Part shown: in pieces, positions 8,087 through 15,863 of the stretch
Layout of the letters: each line of letters starts with the position of its first letter
How positions within the stretch are numbered: the stretch's first letter is position 1
Origin: Actinospica acidithermotolerans
Lineage (GTDB): Bacteria > Actinomycetota > Actinomycetes > Streptomycetales > Catenulisporaceae
DNA length: 36,770 bases
Direction of reading: 5' to 3'
Assembly: GCF_018139625.1 (NCBI RefSeq)
Contig: NZ_JAGSOH010000027.1
Coordinates: 32,284 to 69,053, forward strand
Made by a program: the position numbers and the translations under genes
Notes under the pieces: generated by a model
What the model saw: only the letters and a program-made list of their open reading frames with translations
Told to the model about the DNA's origin: nothing
Database searches by the model: none

Positions 8087-8740
8087 ATGTCGATCGAATC
8101 GTCCGCGGTTCCCGCGCCCGGCCTGCGCGAACGCACCCGGCGCGCGGTGCGGGCCGAACTGACGGCGGTGGCCCTGGACCTGTTCCTGCAGCGCGGCTTC
8201 GAGGCGACGACGGTGGACGAGATCGCCGCGGCCGCGGGCATCTCGCGACGCAGCCTGTTCCGCTATTTCGCCTCGAAGGAGGCGATCATCTTCGACAACC
8301 TCCAGGACGTCGGCGAGACGCTGGCCGAGGCGCTGGCGAAACGTCCGTACGACGAGGACGCCTGGGTGGCGCTGCGCCGCTCTTTCGAGGTCGTGACCGC
8401 CTACAACGTGGACAACCCCGAGCGCACCTTGGCCTTCTGGCGGATGCTCGAGGAGACGGCGTCGCTCAAGGCTCGGCACTTCCAGCAGCTGATGAGCTGG
8501 CAGCAACTGCTGGTCCCGGACATCTCCGTGCGCCTCGGCGAGGCCGGTCCGGCCGCGAACGGCAACGGGAGCGGCGGCTACCCCGACGGCGAGTACGGCC
8601 CCCGCGCCCCGGCCGTCGTCGGCGCCGCGCTCGCCTGCCTGGACGCGGCGAACCACGCCTGGCTCCGCTCACAGGGCAGGGCGGACGTCGTGCAACTCCT
8701 CGATGAGGCGATGCGCGCCGTCCGCCCTGCCCAGTTCTGA
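8087..8740 (+). CDS. TetR-family transcriptional regulator
   Basis: A 217-residue repressor. The TetR helix-turn-helix lies at about residues 20-66: ALDLFLQRGFEATTVDEIA, then AAGISRRSLFRYFASKEAI, the canonical turn with the F-R-Y-F-x-S-K-E motif. The rest is the helical ligand-binding domain and has no recognisable ligand signature. It includes a Gly/Asn-rich flexible insert at about 165-180 (ANGNGSGGYPDG), unusual inside a TetR core and probably a surface loop. The ATG at 8087 lies downstream of a perfect 22-base dyad. It converges on the oxidoreductase gene with only 17 bases between stops. Its most likely targets are itself and the divergent Usp gene. Confidence 0.9.
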   Translation: MSIESSAVPAPGLRERTRRAVRAELTAVALDLFLQRGFEATTVDEIAAAAGISRRSLFRYFASKEAIIFDNLQDVGETLAEALAKRPYDEDAWVALRRSFEVVTAYNVDNPERTLAFWRMLEETASLKARHFQQLMSWQQLLVPDISVRLGEAGPAANGNGSGGYPDGEYGPRAPAVVGAALACLDAANHAWLRSQGRADVVQLLDEAMRAVRPAQF

Positions 8741-8757
8741 AGAGACTTCGCCGGCCG

Positions 8758-9618
8758 TCAGGCCTTGAGCGCCTGGGCGACGGCCTCGGCGACAGTGGTC
8801 GTCGGGCGGCCGATCAGGGTCTTGAGGGTGTCGGTGGCGTCGGCGAGCGCGCCCGCGGAGATGGCGACGTCGGCCTGGGCCAGCTCGACCGCGATCGCCG
8901 CGGGGATCCCGAAGCCCTCGAGCGCCTTCGCGTACTCCTGCTCGGGCAGCGTGACGTAGCCGACCTGCTTGCCGGACTGCGCGGAGACCTCGGCGGCGAT
9001 CTCGGCGTTGGGGATCGCGACGTCGCCGGAGAGCTCGTAGACCTGGCCCTCGTGGCCCTCGCCGGTGAGCACGGCGGCGGCAGCGGCTGCGTAGTCGGCG
9101 CGGGTCGCGTAGCCGATCCTGCCCTCGCCGGCCGAGCCGATGAACGCGCCGTGCTCCAGGGCGGCGCCGACCGAGCCCAGCAGGTTCTCGAAGTACCAGT
9201 TGTTGCGCAGGAAGGTGAAGGGGATGCCGGACTCGATGATCGCGGCCTCGGTGTCCCTGTGCACCCGCGAGAAGGCGATCGCGTTGCCGTCCGCCTTGGT
9301 GATGGACGTGTAGACGAGGTGCTTGACTCCGGCCTGCTTCGCCGCGGCCACCGCGTTCAGGTGCTGCCCGAGCCGCTCGTCGCTGGTGCCCATGCTGGAG
9401 ATCAGCAGGAGCTTCTCGGCGCCCTCGAGCGCGGCGACCAGGCTGCCCTGGTCGGTGTAGTCGCCGCGGACGACCTCGACGCCGCGGTCGGCGAAGTCGG
9501 CGAGCTTGGCCGTGTCGCGCACGACGGCGCGGATGCCGGAGGCGGCGACGCCGCGGCCGAGCAGGTCCTCGAGGACGAGGCGGCCGAGGTTTCCGCTGGC
9601 CGCGGTGATGACGATCAT
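8758..9618 (-). CDS. NmrA/QOR2-type NAD(P)H-dependent oxidoreductase
   Basis: A 286-residue cytosolic Rossmann-fold protein of the atypical SDR group. The N-terminus has the dinucleotide loop TAASGNLGRLV. There follow VVRGDYTDQGSL, the strand LVYTSITKAD, and FTFLRNNWYFEN, a run typical of type 2 quinone oxidoreductases (YtfG/QorB). There is no YxxxK catalytic pair, as expected in this subfamily. The ATG at 9618 has GGGAG 8 bases upstream. It is divergent from an HxlR gene, the same pairing as the ytfG-ytfH arrangement seen widely in bacteria, which suggests induction by quinones or electrophiles. Quinone reduction is inferred from the family, not proven. Confidence 0.88.
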   Translation of the reverse strand: MIVITAASGNLGRLVLEDLLGRGVAASGIRAVVRDTAKLADFADRGVEVVRGDYTDQGSLVAALEGAEKLLLISSMGTSDERLGQHLNAVAAAKQAGVKHLVYTSITKADGNAIAFSRVHRDTEAAIIESGIPFTFLRNNWYFENLLGSVGAALEHGAFIGSAGEGRIGYATRADYAAAAAAVLTGEGHEGQVYELSGDVAIPNAEIAAEVSAQSGKQVGYVTLPEQEYAKALEGFGIPAAIAVELAQADVAISAGALADATDTLKTLIGRPTTTVAEAVAQALKA

Positions 9619-9671
9619 GAGGGGACTCCCGTCGTACGGTGCTGGCGATGCAGGACGTGCGCTCGTCGGAG

Positions 9672-9726
9672 GCACTTACCCGAGGATGGCACTAACTTTT
9701 AGAAAGTGCAATCTGAGCGATAGTGC
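9672..9726. promoter_or_regulatory. Symmetric array of four GCACT/AGTGC half-sites
   Basis: Between the oxidoreductase and HxlR starts, GCACT occurs at 9672-9676 and 9689-9693 and its complement AGTGC at 9705-9709 and 9722-9726. Spacings are 17, 16 and 17 bases, and the array is mirror-symmetric about base 9699. A nested ACTTT-TAG-AAAGT dyad occupies 9695-9707. The pattern suggests cooperative binding of the HxlR dimer. Confidence 0.65.
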
Positions 9727-9761
9727 TGTCTTGCGGCGGGCACGGGGTTATCCTGGAGGGT

Positions 9762-10175
9762 ATGGATACGCAGCAGACGCCCGCCGACGCCGACGCGGGC
9801 GAGGACTTCGCGTTCGACGTGCTGGCTCAGCGCTGTCCGTCGCGCCCGGTCCTCGAGCACATCACCGGGCGCTGGGGCTCGCTCGTGCTGATCGCGCTGC
9901 GGGAGAAGCCGGCCAGGTTCAACGAGCTGCGCCGCCGCGTCGGCGGGGTGAGCGAGAAGATGCTCGCCCAGGGCCTGCACGCGCTGGAACGCGACGGCTT
10001 CGTCGCACGCGAGGTGCACTCGACCATCCCGCCGCGGGTCGAGTACAGCCTGACGCCGCTCGGTTCGCAGACCGCGGAGATGCTCTGGGAGCTGATCATG
10101 CACCTGGAGTACGCGATGCCGCACGTGCTCCGGTCCCAGCAGTCCTACGACGCCGCCGCCAGCGCCGAGGCCTGA
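9762..10175 (+). CDS. HxlR-family regulator (YtfH-like)
   Basis: A 137-residue winged-helix regulator. It carries the HxlR core from about residue 25: CPSRPVLEHITGRWGSLVLIALRE, then RFNELRRRVGGVSEKMLAQ for the recognition region, and PPRVEYSLTPLGSQ in the wing. A single cysteine (C25) just before the first helix is the position used for redox sensing in several HxlR proteins, so an oxidant or quinone signal is plausible. ATG 9762 follows GGAGGG very closely (about 2 bases), a short but usable spacing. It is divergent from the QOR2-like gene with a symmetric four-site operator between them. Its 3' end overlaps the SBF-like transporter gene on the other strand by 31 bases. Confidence 0.9.
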   Translation: MDTQQTPADADAGEDFAFDVLAQRCPSRPVLEHITGRWGSLVLIALREKPARFNELRRRVGGVSEKMLAQGLHALERDGFVAREVHSTIPPRVEYSLTPLGSQTAEMLWELIMHLEYAMPHVLRSQQSYDAAASAEA

Positions 10176-11161
10176 GGCCCCGCCCCGTCCGCGAGGGCTT
10201 CCGGCGCCTGCCGCCGGGCGTAGCGCCGGGAGAGCGCGGCGCAGGCGATCAGCTGGATCTGATGGAAGATCATCAGCGGTAGGACGATCGTACTGACCGT
10301 CGCCGCCGGGAACAGCAGTGTGGCCATCGGCAGCCCGCTGGCCAGGCTCTTCTTCGAACCGCAGAACACCGCAGCGATCCGGTCCCCGCGATCGAACCCC
10401 AGCATTCGGGCGCCGACCGTCGAGATAGTGAGCACGATCGCGAGCAGCGCGACGTCGATCACGCCCACCGCGACGAGCTGCTGCCACGAGACGCGGTGCC
10501 AGATCCCCGCGACGACGCCGGCGCCGAACGCCGTATAGACGACGATGAGCACGGATCCGCGATCGACCGAAGCCAGAGCACGCGGGTGCCTCTTGAGCGC
10601 GGGCGAGATCCTTGACCGCAGAAGCTGCCCGGCCAAGAACGGAAGCAGCAGCTGCGCGGCGACACTCAGCATCGATGAGCCGGACACGCGTGCGTTCGCG
10701 CCGAGCAGCACGGACACGAGCAGTGGCGAGAGCACGACGCCGATCAGATTCGACATGGAGGCCGAGCAGACGGCCGCGGCGACGTTTCCGCGGGCTATCG
10801 ACGTGAAGGCGATCGAGGACTGCACGGTCGACGGAAGAACGCTCAGAAAGACCAGCCCGACGAACAGCTCGTGCGGGATGAGCCCGGGTTCGAGCAGCGT
10901 GAGCGGCAGCATGAGCAGTGGGAACACGACGAACGTGAGCGTGAAGATGAGCAGGTGCAGGCGCCACTGACGCATCCCGTCGAGTGCGGCGCGAGGTGAG
11001 AGGCGTGCGCCGTGCAAGAAGAACAGCAGGCAGATTCCGGCCGTGCTCAGATCGCTGAAGGCGCGGGCGCCGGCGCCGCGCGCGGGGAGCACGGAGGCGA
11101 TCGCGACGGTCGCGAGCAGCGAGAGGATGAACGGGTCGAGACTGGAGCGGAGCCTTTGCAC
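10145..11161 (-). CDS. SBF-like transporter (bile acid:sodium symporter family)
   Basis: A 338-residue protein with about ten hydrophobic helices, matching the SBF-like (YfeH-type) branch of the bile acid:sodium symporter superfamily. Features are a first helix LLATVAIASVLPARG, CLLFFLHGARLSP, PSTVQSSIAFTSIARGN with the polar break typical of the crossover region, and FCGSKKSLASGLPMA in the second repeat. No ATG is in a suitable place; GTG at 11159-11161 is chosen because GGATG precedes it and the frame upstream runs into the divergent LysR gene. The substrate is unknown; family members move organic anions or drugs with sodium. It is divergent from a LysR regulator that probably controls it. 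The 3' end overlaps the HxlR gene. Confidence 0.85.
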   Translation of the reverse strand: MQRLRSSLDPFILSLLATVAIASVLPARGAGARAFSDLSTAGICLLFFLHGARLSPRAALDGMRQWRLHLLIFTLTFVVFPLLMLPLTLLEPGLIPHELFVGLVFLSVLPSTVQSSIAFTSIARGNVAAAVCSASMSNLIGVVLSPLLVSVLLGANARVSGSSMLSVAAQLLLPFLAGQLLRSRISPALKRHPRALASVDRGSVLIVVYTAFGAGVVAGIWHRVSWQQLVAVGVIDVALLAIVLTISTVGARMLGFDRGDRIAAVFCGSKKSLASGLPMATLLFPAATVSTIVLPLMIFHQIQLIACAALSRRYARRQAPEALADGAGPQASALAAAS

Positions 11162-11201
11162 GTCATCCAGCGTGCCAGCGGGGCGGTATGCGGGAAAGCG
11201 G

Positions 11202-11215
11202 GTTACTGTGGTAAC
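11202..11215. promoter_or_regulatory. GTTAC-TGTG-GTAAC dyad between transporter and LysR genes
   Basis: A perfect inverted repeat with 5-base arms and a 4-base spacer, directly before the LysR GTG start and 41 bases from the transporter start. It fits a LysR-type autoregulatory site in a divergent promoter. The closeness to the GTG implies a very short or absent leader on the LysR message. Confidence 0.55.
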
Positions 11216-11216
11216 T

Positions 11217-12125
11217 GTGATCGCGAAATCCGATGGCACGTCGGCCGCCCCGCTTCTCGACACGACGCAGCTGCGGACGTTCCTGACCGTCGCGCAGACG
11301 CTCAGCTTCACGGCGAGCGCGCGGCAGCTCGGCACGAGCCAGTCGACCGTCAGCCAGCACGTGCAGAAGCTCGAGGCGGCGGTCGGACGCCCGCTGCTCG
11401 AACGCGACACGCACTCGGTGACGCTGACGGCGGACGGGACCGCGATGGTCGGATTCGCGCGCGACATCCTCGACAGCAACGAGCACGCCGTGGACTACTT
11501 CGCGGGCCCCGCGCTGCGCGGCCGTGTGCGGCTCGGCGCGTCGGAGGACTTCGCGTACTCCCGGCTGCCGGACATCCTGCGCGCGTTCCGGGCCACGCAC
11601 CCCCTCGTCGAGCTGGAACTCACGGTGGGTCTGAGCGGCGTGCTGCACCGCGCGCTCGAAGCACGGCAACTCGACCTCGTCATGGCGAAGCGGAAATCCG
11701 GCGAGACGCACGGCACGCTCGTCTCACGCGATCCGATGGCCTGGATCGCCGCGCCCGACGTACGGCTGAGCCCGGATCCGGCCGAACCCGTGCCGCTGAT
11801 CGCCTGCCCCGAACCGAGCATCAGCCGCGAGCTGGCGATCCGGGCGCTGGAGCGGGCCGGGCGCTCGTGGCGCATCGTGTGCACGGCGAGCAGCTTCAGC
11901 GGCCTGCACACGGCGGCGCGCGCGGGCCTCGGCGTGACCGCGCATACCCGGAGCCTGATGCCCGAGGGCCTCGTCGAGCTGCCGCACGACTCCGGCCTGC
12001 CCCCGCTCGGCGAGATCGAGTTCGTACTCCTCGCGCGCGGCCGCGGCGCCAGCGGCCCCGGCGCGGCGCTCCAGCAGGCGATCCTCGCCAGCGAGGCCCA
12101 GCCGGAGTCTCCCGCGCCCGCGTGA
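11217..12125 (+). CDS. LysR-family transcriptional regulator
   Basis: A 302-residue regulator. The N-terminal winged helix runs from about residue 15: TTQLRTFLTVAQTLSFTASARQ, then LGTSQSTVSQHVQKLEAAVGRPLLER, the classic LysR pattern. Residues 97-290 form the periplasmic-binding-like effector domain (RVRLGASEDFAYSRLPDILR onward). The start is placed at GTG 11217; another GTG lies at 11208 inside the dyad, and no Shine-Dalgarno is evident, so the message may be leaderless. It is divergent from the SBF-like transporter, the usual arrangement of a LysR activator and its target. The effector is probably the transported compound, by inference. It ends well before the NUDIX gene. Confidence 0.9.
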   Translation: MIAKSDGTSAAPLLDTTQLRTFLTVAQTLSFTASARQLGTSQSTVSQHVQKLEAAVGRPLLERDTHSVTLTADGTAMVGFARDILDSNEHAVDYFAGPALRGRVRLGASEDFAYSRLPDILRAFRATHPLVELELTVGLSGVLHRALEARQLDLVMAKRKSGETHGTLVSRDPMAWIAAPDVRLSPDPAEPVPLIACPEPSISRELAIRALERAGRSWRIVCTASSFSGLHTAARAGLGVTAHTRSLMPEGLVELPHDSGLPPLGEIEFVLLARGRGASGPGAALQQAILASEAQPESPAPA

Positions 12126-12180
12126 GGGCCCCGCGGCTCACATTCCGCCGGCGGGGGCGCGCCGGGTGGCAGGTTCCGGA

Positions 12181-12193
12181 TACGATCAGCGCG
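12181..12193 (+). promoter_or_regulatory. Leaderless promoter of the NUDIX gene
   Basis: The hexamer TACGAT (12181-12186) fits TANNNT for a housekeeping -10 box and ends 6 bases before GTG 12193. That is the spacing expected when transcription starts on the initiation codon itself. No Shine-Dalgarno precedes the GTG, which supports a leaderless message. Confidence 0.5.
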
Positions 12194-12732
12194 TGGCAGA
12201 GGTGATGGAAGAGACGAATCCCGGCTGGCTCACGCGCGGCGAGCTCGAGCAGGCGCGCGCTCAGATGCCGATCCTCTACGTCGAGGCCGTGCCGGTCCGG
12301 GTGGACGACGCCGGCGAGGTCACCGAGATCGGCCTGCTGCTGCGGATCATGCCGGACGGGACGATGAGCCGGGCGATCGTCTCCGGCCGGGTGCTGCACC
12401 ACGAGCGGGTGCGCGACGCGCTGCTGCGCCACCTGGAGAAGGACCTCGGCCCCGTCGCGCTCCCCCGCATCCCGGTGTCCCCGCAGCCGTTCACCGTCGC
12501 CGAGTACTTTCCGACGCCGGGCATCACGCCGTACCACGACCCGCGTCAGCACGCTGTCGCGCTCGCCTACATCGTCCCGGTCTCCGGCGACTGCCGGCCC
12601 CGGCAGGACGCGCTGGACCTGGTCTGGTTCACGCCCGAGGAGGCCGCGTCCGCGCTCGTGCAGCAGGAGATGATCGGCGGCCAGGGCACGCTGCTCAAGC
12701 AGGCGCTCGCGCACATGGGCCGGCTCGTCTGA
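12193..12732 (+). CDS. NUDIX-type protein, DUF4916 family
   Basis: A 179-residue cytosolic protein. It matches the actinobacterial DUF4916 group of NUDIX-fold proteins: NPGWLTRGELEQARAQMPILYVEAVPVRV at the start, IGLLLRIMPDGTMSRAIVSGRV in the core, LLRHLEKDLGP, and QDALDLVWFTPEEAAS near the end. The Nudix box GX5EX7REUXEEXGU is not intact (GRVLHHERVRDALLRHLEKDLG), so hydrolase activity is uncertain. The frame is open from GTG 12166, but GTG 12193 is preferred because a -10-like box lies just upstream. Its stop overlaps the next start (TGATG), so it is translationally coupled to the YjbQ gene and the two probably act in one process. Confidence 0.82.
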   Translation: MAEVMEETNPGWLTRGELEQARAQMPILYVEAVPVRVDDAGEVTEIGLLLRIMPDGTMSRAIVSGRVLHHERVRDALLRHLEKDLGPVALPRIPVSPQPFTVAEYFPTPGITPYHDPRQHAVALAYIVPVSGDCRPRQDALDLVWFTPEEAASALVQQEMIGGQGTLLKQALAHMGRLV

Positions 12733-13178
12733 TGGCCGGCTCGGGCGGCTCCGCCGCGTCCGCCGGCTTGCGCACGACGGTCCTGCGGGTGCGCACCGGA
12801 CGCGAGGAGGCCGTGCACGACCTGACCGCCGACTGCGAGGCCTTCCTGCGCGAGGCGGCCGACGGCGCTGACGGCCTGCTGAACGTGTTCGTCCCGCACG
12901 CCACCGCGGGCGTCGCGATCCTGGAGACCGGCGCCGGCAGCGACGACGACCTGCTCGCCGCGCTGCGCGACCTGCTGCCCGCCGACCAGCGCTGGAGCCA
13001 CCGTCACGGCTCCCCCGGGCACGGCCGCGACCACGTGCTGCCCGCCTTCATCGCCCCGCACGCCACGCTCCCGGTCATCGGCGGACGCCTGGAACTCGGG
13101 ACCTGGCAGTCGGTCGTCCTGGTCGACACGAACCGCGACAACCCCGACCGCCAGGTCCGGCTCAGCTTCCTCGGCTGA
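12732..13178 (+). CDS. YjbQ/UPF0047 family protein
   Basis: A 148-residue protein of the YjbQ family (UPF0047, annotated as secondary thiamine-phosphate synthase in some sources because E. coli YjbQ complements thiE). Seen are NVFVPHATAGVAILETGAGSD, then HRHGSPGHGRDHVLPAF, the conserved His cluster likely to hold a metal, and LELGTWQSVVLVDTN, which is the family signature. The start ATG shares one base with the stop of the NUDIX gene. The physiological reaction of the family is not settled. It converges on the lipoprotein gene with only 8 bases between stops and no room for a separate terminator. Confidence 0.92.
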   Translation: MAGSGGSAASAGLRTTVLRVRTGREEAVHDLTADCEAFLREAADGADGLLNVFVPHATAGVAILETGAGSDDDLLAALRDLLPADQRWSHRHGSPGHGRDHVLPAFIAPHATLPVIGGRLELGTWQSVVLVDTNRDNPDRQVRLSFLG

Positions 13179-13186
13179 GGGTCCGA

Positions 13187-13957
13187 TCAGCCGCTGCCGC
13201 TGTACACCGTCTGCTTCACGCCGTCGTGGTCACTGCAGACGCCCTCGATCCCACCCGACATGCTGACCGTGCCGTCCTGGCACTCGACCATGTAGCCGTT
13301 GCCGTTGGAGAAGTTCTCGATGCAGTTGAAGTAGCTGCACGTGCCGGGCTGCGGAGCGTAGATCCTGCTCCCGTTCGGGCAGTAGGTATAGCCGTACGGG
13401 TTCTGCGGAGCTCCGCACAATGCGGCGTTCTCCGTCGGCGCGTTCAGCCGGGTGATGGACGCACTGCTGATCGCGCCGTCCGTGACGTAGTACGTCCCGG
13501 TGAACTGCTGCTGGGAGCCGTCCGTCTGGGTCGCGGTGAGATCGACACTCACCGCGTTGCCGCTCGTCGCCAGGATCTCGACGGTGTCCTGGGCCGTGTT
13601 CGCGAAGCCGTCGACGAACTGCGCGTAGCTCTGGCCGAGGTTGTCGCCGCCGAGCGTCCACGCCAGTTGGTAGTCCTGCGCGTTGATGGCGGAGAAATAG
13701 GCCTGGACGACGGACGCGGGACCGGCGTTTCCGACGGCGCCGGTCTGGCTTGTCGCCGGCGCGGGCGCCGCGGGCGCGGTGGACGCCGGCGCGGTGCTCG
13801 TGGCGGGGGCCGGAGCGGGCGGGGCGGTCGTGGCGGAAGCCGGCGCACCGGCGGTGCTCTTACCCGGCGAGCCCGTCGAGGTGCCCGCGCAGCCGGCCAG
13901 CACCAGGACGAGACCTATCGCGATCGCGGCAAAAATCTCCATCCTTCGCAGATTCAT
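13187..13957 (-). CDS. Lipoprotein with NTF2-like region and Cys-rich DUF3761-like tail
   Basis: A 256-residue exported lipoprotein. The signal peptide ends in the lipobox VLAGC with C23 as the lipidated residue. A Pro/Ala/Thr linker runs to about residue 70. A region that looks NTF2-like follows (VVQAYFSAINAQDYQLAWTL) at about 80-165. The tail has seven cysteines and ends ECQDGTVSMSGGIEGVCSDHDGV, resembling the small secreted DUF3761 motif. ATG 13957 is chosen over ATG 13975 because GGGGA lies 7-8 bases upstream. It lies downstream of the SnoaL-cupin gene in the same direction, separated by a strong hairpin. The function is unknown; an envelope protein with disulfides is the safe statement. 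Confidence 0.82.
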   Translation of the reverse strand: MNLRRMEIFAAIAIGLVLVLAGCAGTSTGSPGKSTAGAPASATTAPPAPAPATSTAPASTAPAAPAPATSQTGAVGNAGPASVVQAYFSAINAQDYQLAWTLGGDNLGQSYAQFVDGFANTAQDTVEILATSGNAVSVDLTATQTDGSQQQFTGTYYVTDGAISSASITRLNAPTENAALCGAPQNPYGYTYCPNGSRIYAPQPGTCSYFNCIENFSNGNGYMVECQDGTVSMSGGIEGVCSDHDGVKQTVYSGSG

Positions 13958-13979
13958 GATGCGTTCCCCGTTCATGGAA

Positions 13980-14012
13980 CCGGAGCGCCGCGTGCGGGAC
14001 GCGGCGCTCCGG
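13980..14012 (-). terminator. 14-bp hairpin after the SnoaL-cupin gene
   Basis: Perfect arms of 14 bases with the loop GCGGG, 20 bases after the stop of the SnoaL-cupin gene in its direction and just before the lipoprotein start. There is no U-tract. It likely ends the upstream message or attenuates reading into the lipoprotein gene. Confidence 0.7.
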
Positions 14013-14032
14013 GAATGATCTTCTCCTCGAGA

Positions 14033-14803
14033 TCAGCTCTTCTCGGCGTAGTGCATCGCGCCCTGCCAGTCGACCATCTCGACGGGCTCGTCGCCGACCA
14101 CCCACGCGTCGTGGCCGGGCGGGATGACGGCGACCTCGCCCGCGCGCACGTCGAACTCGGTGCCGTCCCGCATCTTGATGTGCAGCGTTCCGGACGTCTG
14201 GTAGTGGAAGTGCGGGGCCTCGCACATCTCGGTGCCGGCCAGCGGCTTGACGTCGTTCGACCAGCGCCAGCCCGGCTCGAACGTCGCGCGGCCGACCATC
14301 CCGCCGCCCGCGCTGACGAGCTCCAGCCGGCCGTGCTCGAAGGGGCGCACCTCGTCCGGGCTGGCGAACGCCCGGTGCTCGGCCTTCGTCGCGCCCGTCG
14401 CGCCCGTCATGCCCGTCTCGCCGGCCGACGCCTCGTCCCAGGCCTGCACCAGGGTCTGCGCGGCGATCCGGCCGTCGCGCAGGTCGAGCATCGACGTCGA
14501 CATCACCTTCGTGCCGTCCGGGTAGCGGCACTGCTCCAGGTACGCCGCGTGCGTGCCGTCCGCGGAGACGACGACCTGGTCCAGGTGGTGCTCCATGTCG
14601 CGGCTGCAGATCTCGTCCAGGAACGCCCCGATCGCGGCGGCGCCCGAGATCTCGTGCGGGTGGCTGGGCTGGTCACGCTGGTCCACGAGCGTCATCAGCG
14701 CGTTCTCCGCGTACAGGCCGCGCATCGCGGTCGCGTCGCGCATCTCGATGCCGCGGCGCAGGGTCTCGATGTCGAACATCGAGCTTGTGTCCGACATGCT
14801 CAT
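14033..14803 (-). CDS. SnoaL-like / cupin fusion protein
   Basis: A 256-residue two-domain protein. Residues 1-125 form a SnoaL/NTF2-like fold (TLRRGIEMRDATAMRGLYAE, then MEHHLDQVVVSADGTHAAYLE, then MLDLRDGRIAAQ). Residues 150-256 form a single cupin, with APHFHYQTSGTLHIKM as metal-binding motif 1 and GEVAVIPPGHDAWVV as motif 2, so H-x-H and a later His are available as ligands. A linker (ETGMTGATGATKAEH) joins them. ATG 14803 is preceded by AAAGGGG. It is divergent from the VOC gene, and both are small-molecule-binding folds, so they may share a substrate; this is inference. The reaction is unknown. The fusion itself is less common than the separate domains. Confidence 0.85.
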   Translation of the reverse strand: MSMSDTSSMFDIETLRRGIEMRDATAMRGLYAENALMTLVDQRDQPSHPHEISGAAAIGAFLDEICSRDMEHHLDQVVVSADGTHAAYLEQCRYPDGTKVMSTSMLDLRDGRIAAQTLVQAWDEASAGETGMTGATGATKAEHRAFASPDEVRPFEHGRLELVSAGGGMVGRATFEPGWRWSNDVKPLAGTEMCEAPHFHYQTSGTLHIKMRDGTEFDVRAGEVAVIPPGHDAWVVGDEPVEMVDWQGAMHYAEKS

Positions 14804-14981
14804 CGGATACCCCTTTCGTGTCGATGGTCCCCCAGTCAACGTTCCTCCCCGAACATCAAGAGATCGTCAAGACGGGCGAACCGATCAGGAATCGAGAAGC
14901 CGGTTCGGGTACCGGCCACGTAGCGTGAACCATGCGCCGGGAGAACCGGCGGGAACCCGGCGAAACGAAGGAATGATTCAC

Positions 14982-15329
14982 GTGGCCGACAACTTCAAGG
15001 CGATCGTCTACCCGGTCAAGGACCTGGCGGCGTCGAAGGCCCTGTTCACCGCGCTGCTCGGCGCGGCACCCGACCAGGACGCGCCGTACTACGTCGGATG
15101 GAGCATCGACGGCCAGGACATCGGGCTCAACCCGCAGGGCTTCGATCAGGGCATGACCGGCCCGGTCCCCTACGTGAACGTCGTGGACCTCAAGGCGCGG
15201 CTCGAGGCGCTCGTCGCGGCCGGGGCGAGTGTGCTGCAGGAGCCGACGCCCGTCGGCCCGGGCCTGCACATCGCCACGGTCAAGGACGCCGACGGCAACG
15301 TCATCGGCCTGCGCGGCTCGGGCGCCTGA
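14982..15329 (+). CDS. VOC (glyoxalase/bleomycin-resistance) family protein
   Basis: A 115-residue single VOC module with two beta-alpha-beta-beta-beta halves: FKAIVYPVKDLAASKALFTALLG and PYVNVVDLKARLEALVAAGA, ending VKDADGNVIGLRG. Such proteins dimerise and bind a metal or simply a small ligand. The usual four metal ligands are not clearly conserved, so this may be a binding rather than a catalytic member. GTG 14982 is preferred over ATG 14973 because AAGGA is 8 bases from the GTG but only about 1 base from the ATG. It is divergent from the SnoaL-cupin fusion and precedes an unrecognised gene by 49 bases. Confidence 0.88.
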   Translation: MADNFKAIVYPVKDLAASKALFTALLGAAPDQDAPYYVGWSIDGQDIGLNPQGFDQGMTGPVPYVNVVDLKARLEALVAAGASVLQEPTPVGPGLHIATVKDADGNVIGLRGSGA

Positions 15330-15378
15330 GAACCTGGAATCGGCGACAATCCGTAGAGATCACTGTTAAGGAGCAGGC

Positions 15379-15843
15379 GTGCCGTACACCGTCGACTTCA
15401 CGAACGTGTCCACCGTCGGCCTGGAATCGTCTCCGGTCGCGAACGCTCTCGCGGGACTGCGCGCGAACGAGTCGCGCTATTACAAGAACAAGTACGATCA
15501 CGATTTCACCGTCCACCCGGTGGCCGAGGCGCCGGAAGTGCTGGAATACGTGAACCGCGTGCTGTCCGAGGAGCGCGGCATCGTCATCGCCTCCACGCCG
15601 CTCGAGGTGACGGCCTTCGAGGTCGACGGGCTGCGGATGTCGTATGTGTTCTACGAATCCGGCCTGGCGGTCAACGTGATGTACGCCATCGCCGAAGGGG
15701 GCAAGCGCGCGGTCGGCTTCAAACTCTCCGAGGGAATGGACGTCCCCGAGGAGTTGGAGTCGCGATTCAAGTTCGCGCGCCAGAAATCGAAGCTGGCGGG
15801 CGTGATCCGCGGGTCCTTCTTCGTCATCAAGGGCGAGTACTGA
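15379..15843 (+). CDS. Hypothetical protein, 154 residues
   Basis: I do not recognise this family. The protein starts at GTG 15379, with AAGGAG 6 bases upstream, and codon usage is typical of the window, so it is a real gene. It has no signal peptide or membrane helix and is mixed alpha/beta. Features are VDFTNVSTVGLESSPVAN, a helix of LRANESRYYKNKYDHDF type, VLEYVNRVLSEERGIVIAST, an alternating segment LRMSYVFYESGLAVNVMYAI, and a basic C-terminus RQKSKLAGVIRGSFFVIKGEY. It lies 49 bases after the VOC gene in the same direction and could be co-transcribed. It converges on the DUF427 gene with a small tandem repeat between. Confidence 0.75.
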   Translation: MPYTVDFTNVSTVGLESSPVANALAGLRANESRYYKNKYDHDFTVHPVAEAPEVLEYVNRVLSEERGIVIASTPLEVTAFEVDGLRMSYVFYESGLAVNVMYAIAEGGKRAVGFKLSEGMDVPEELESRFKFARQKSKLAGVIRGSFFVIKGEY

Positions 15844-15863
15844 GTCGCGGTGCGGGCTCTTCA

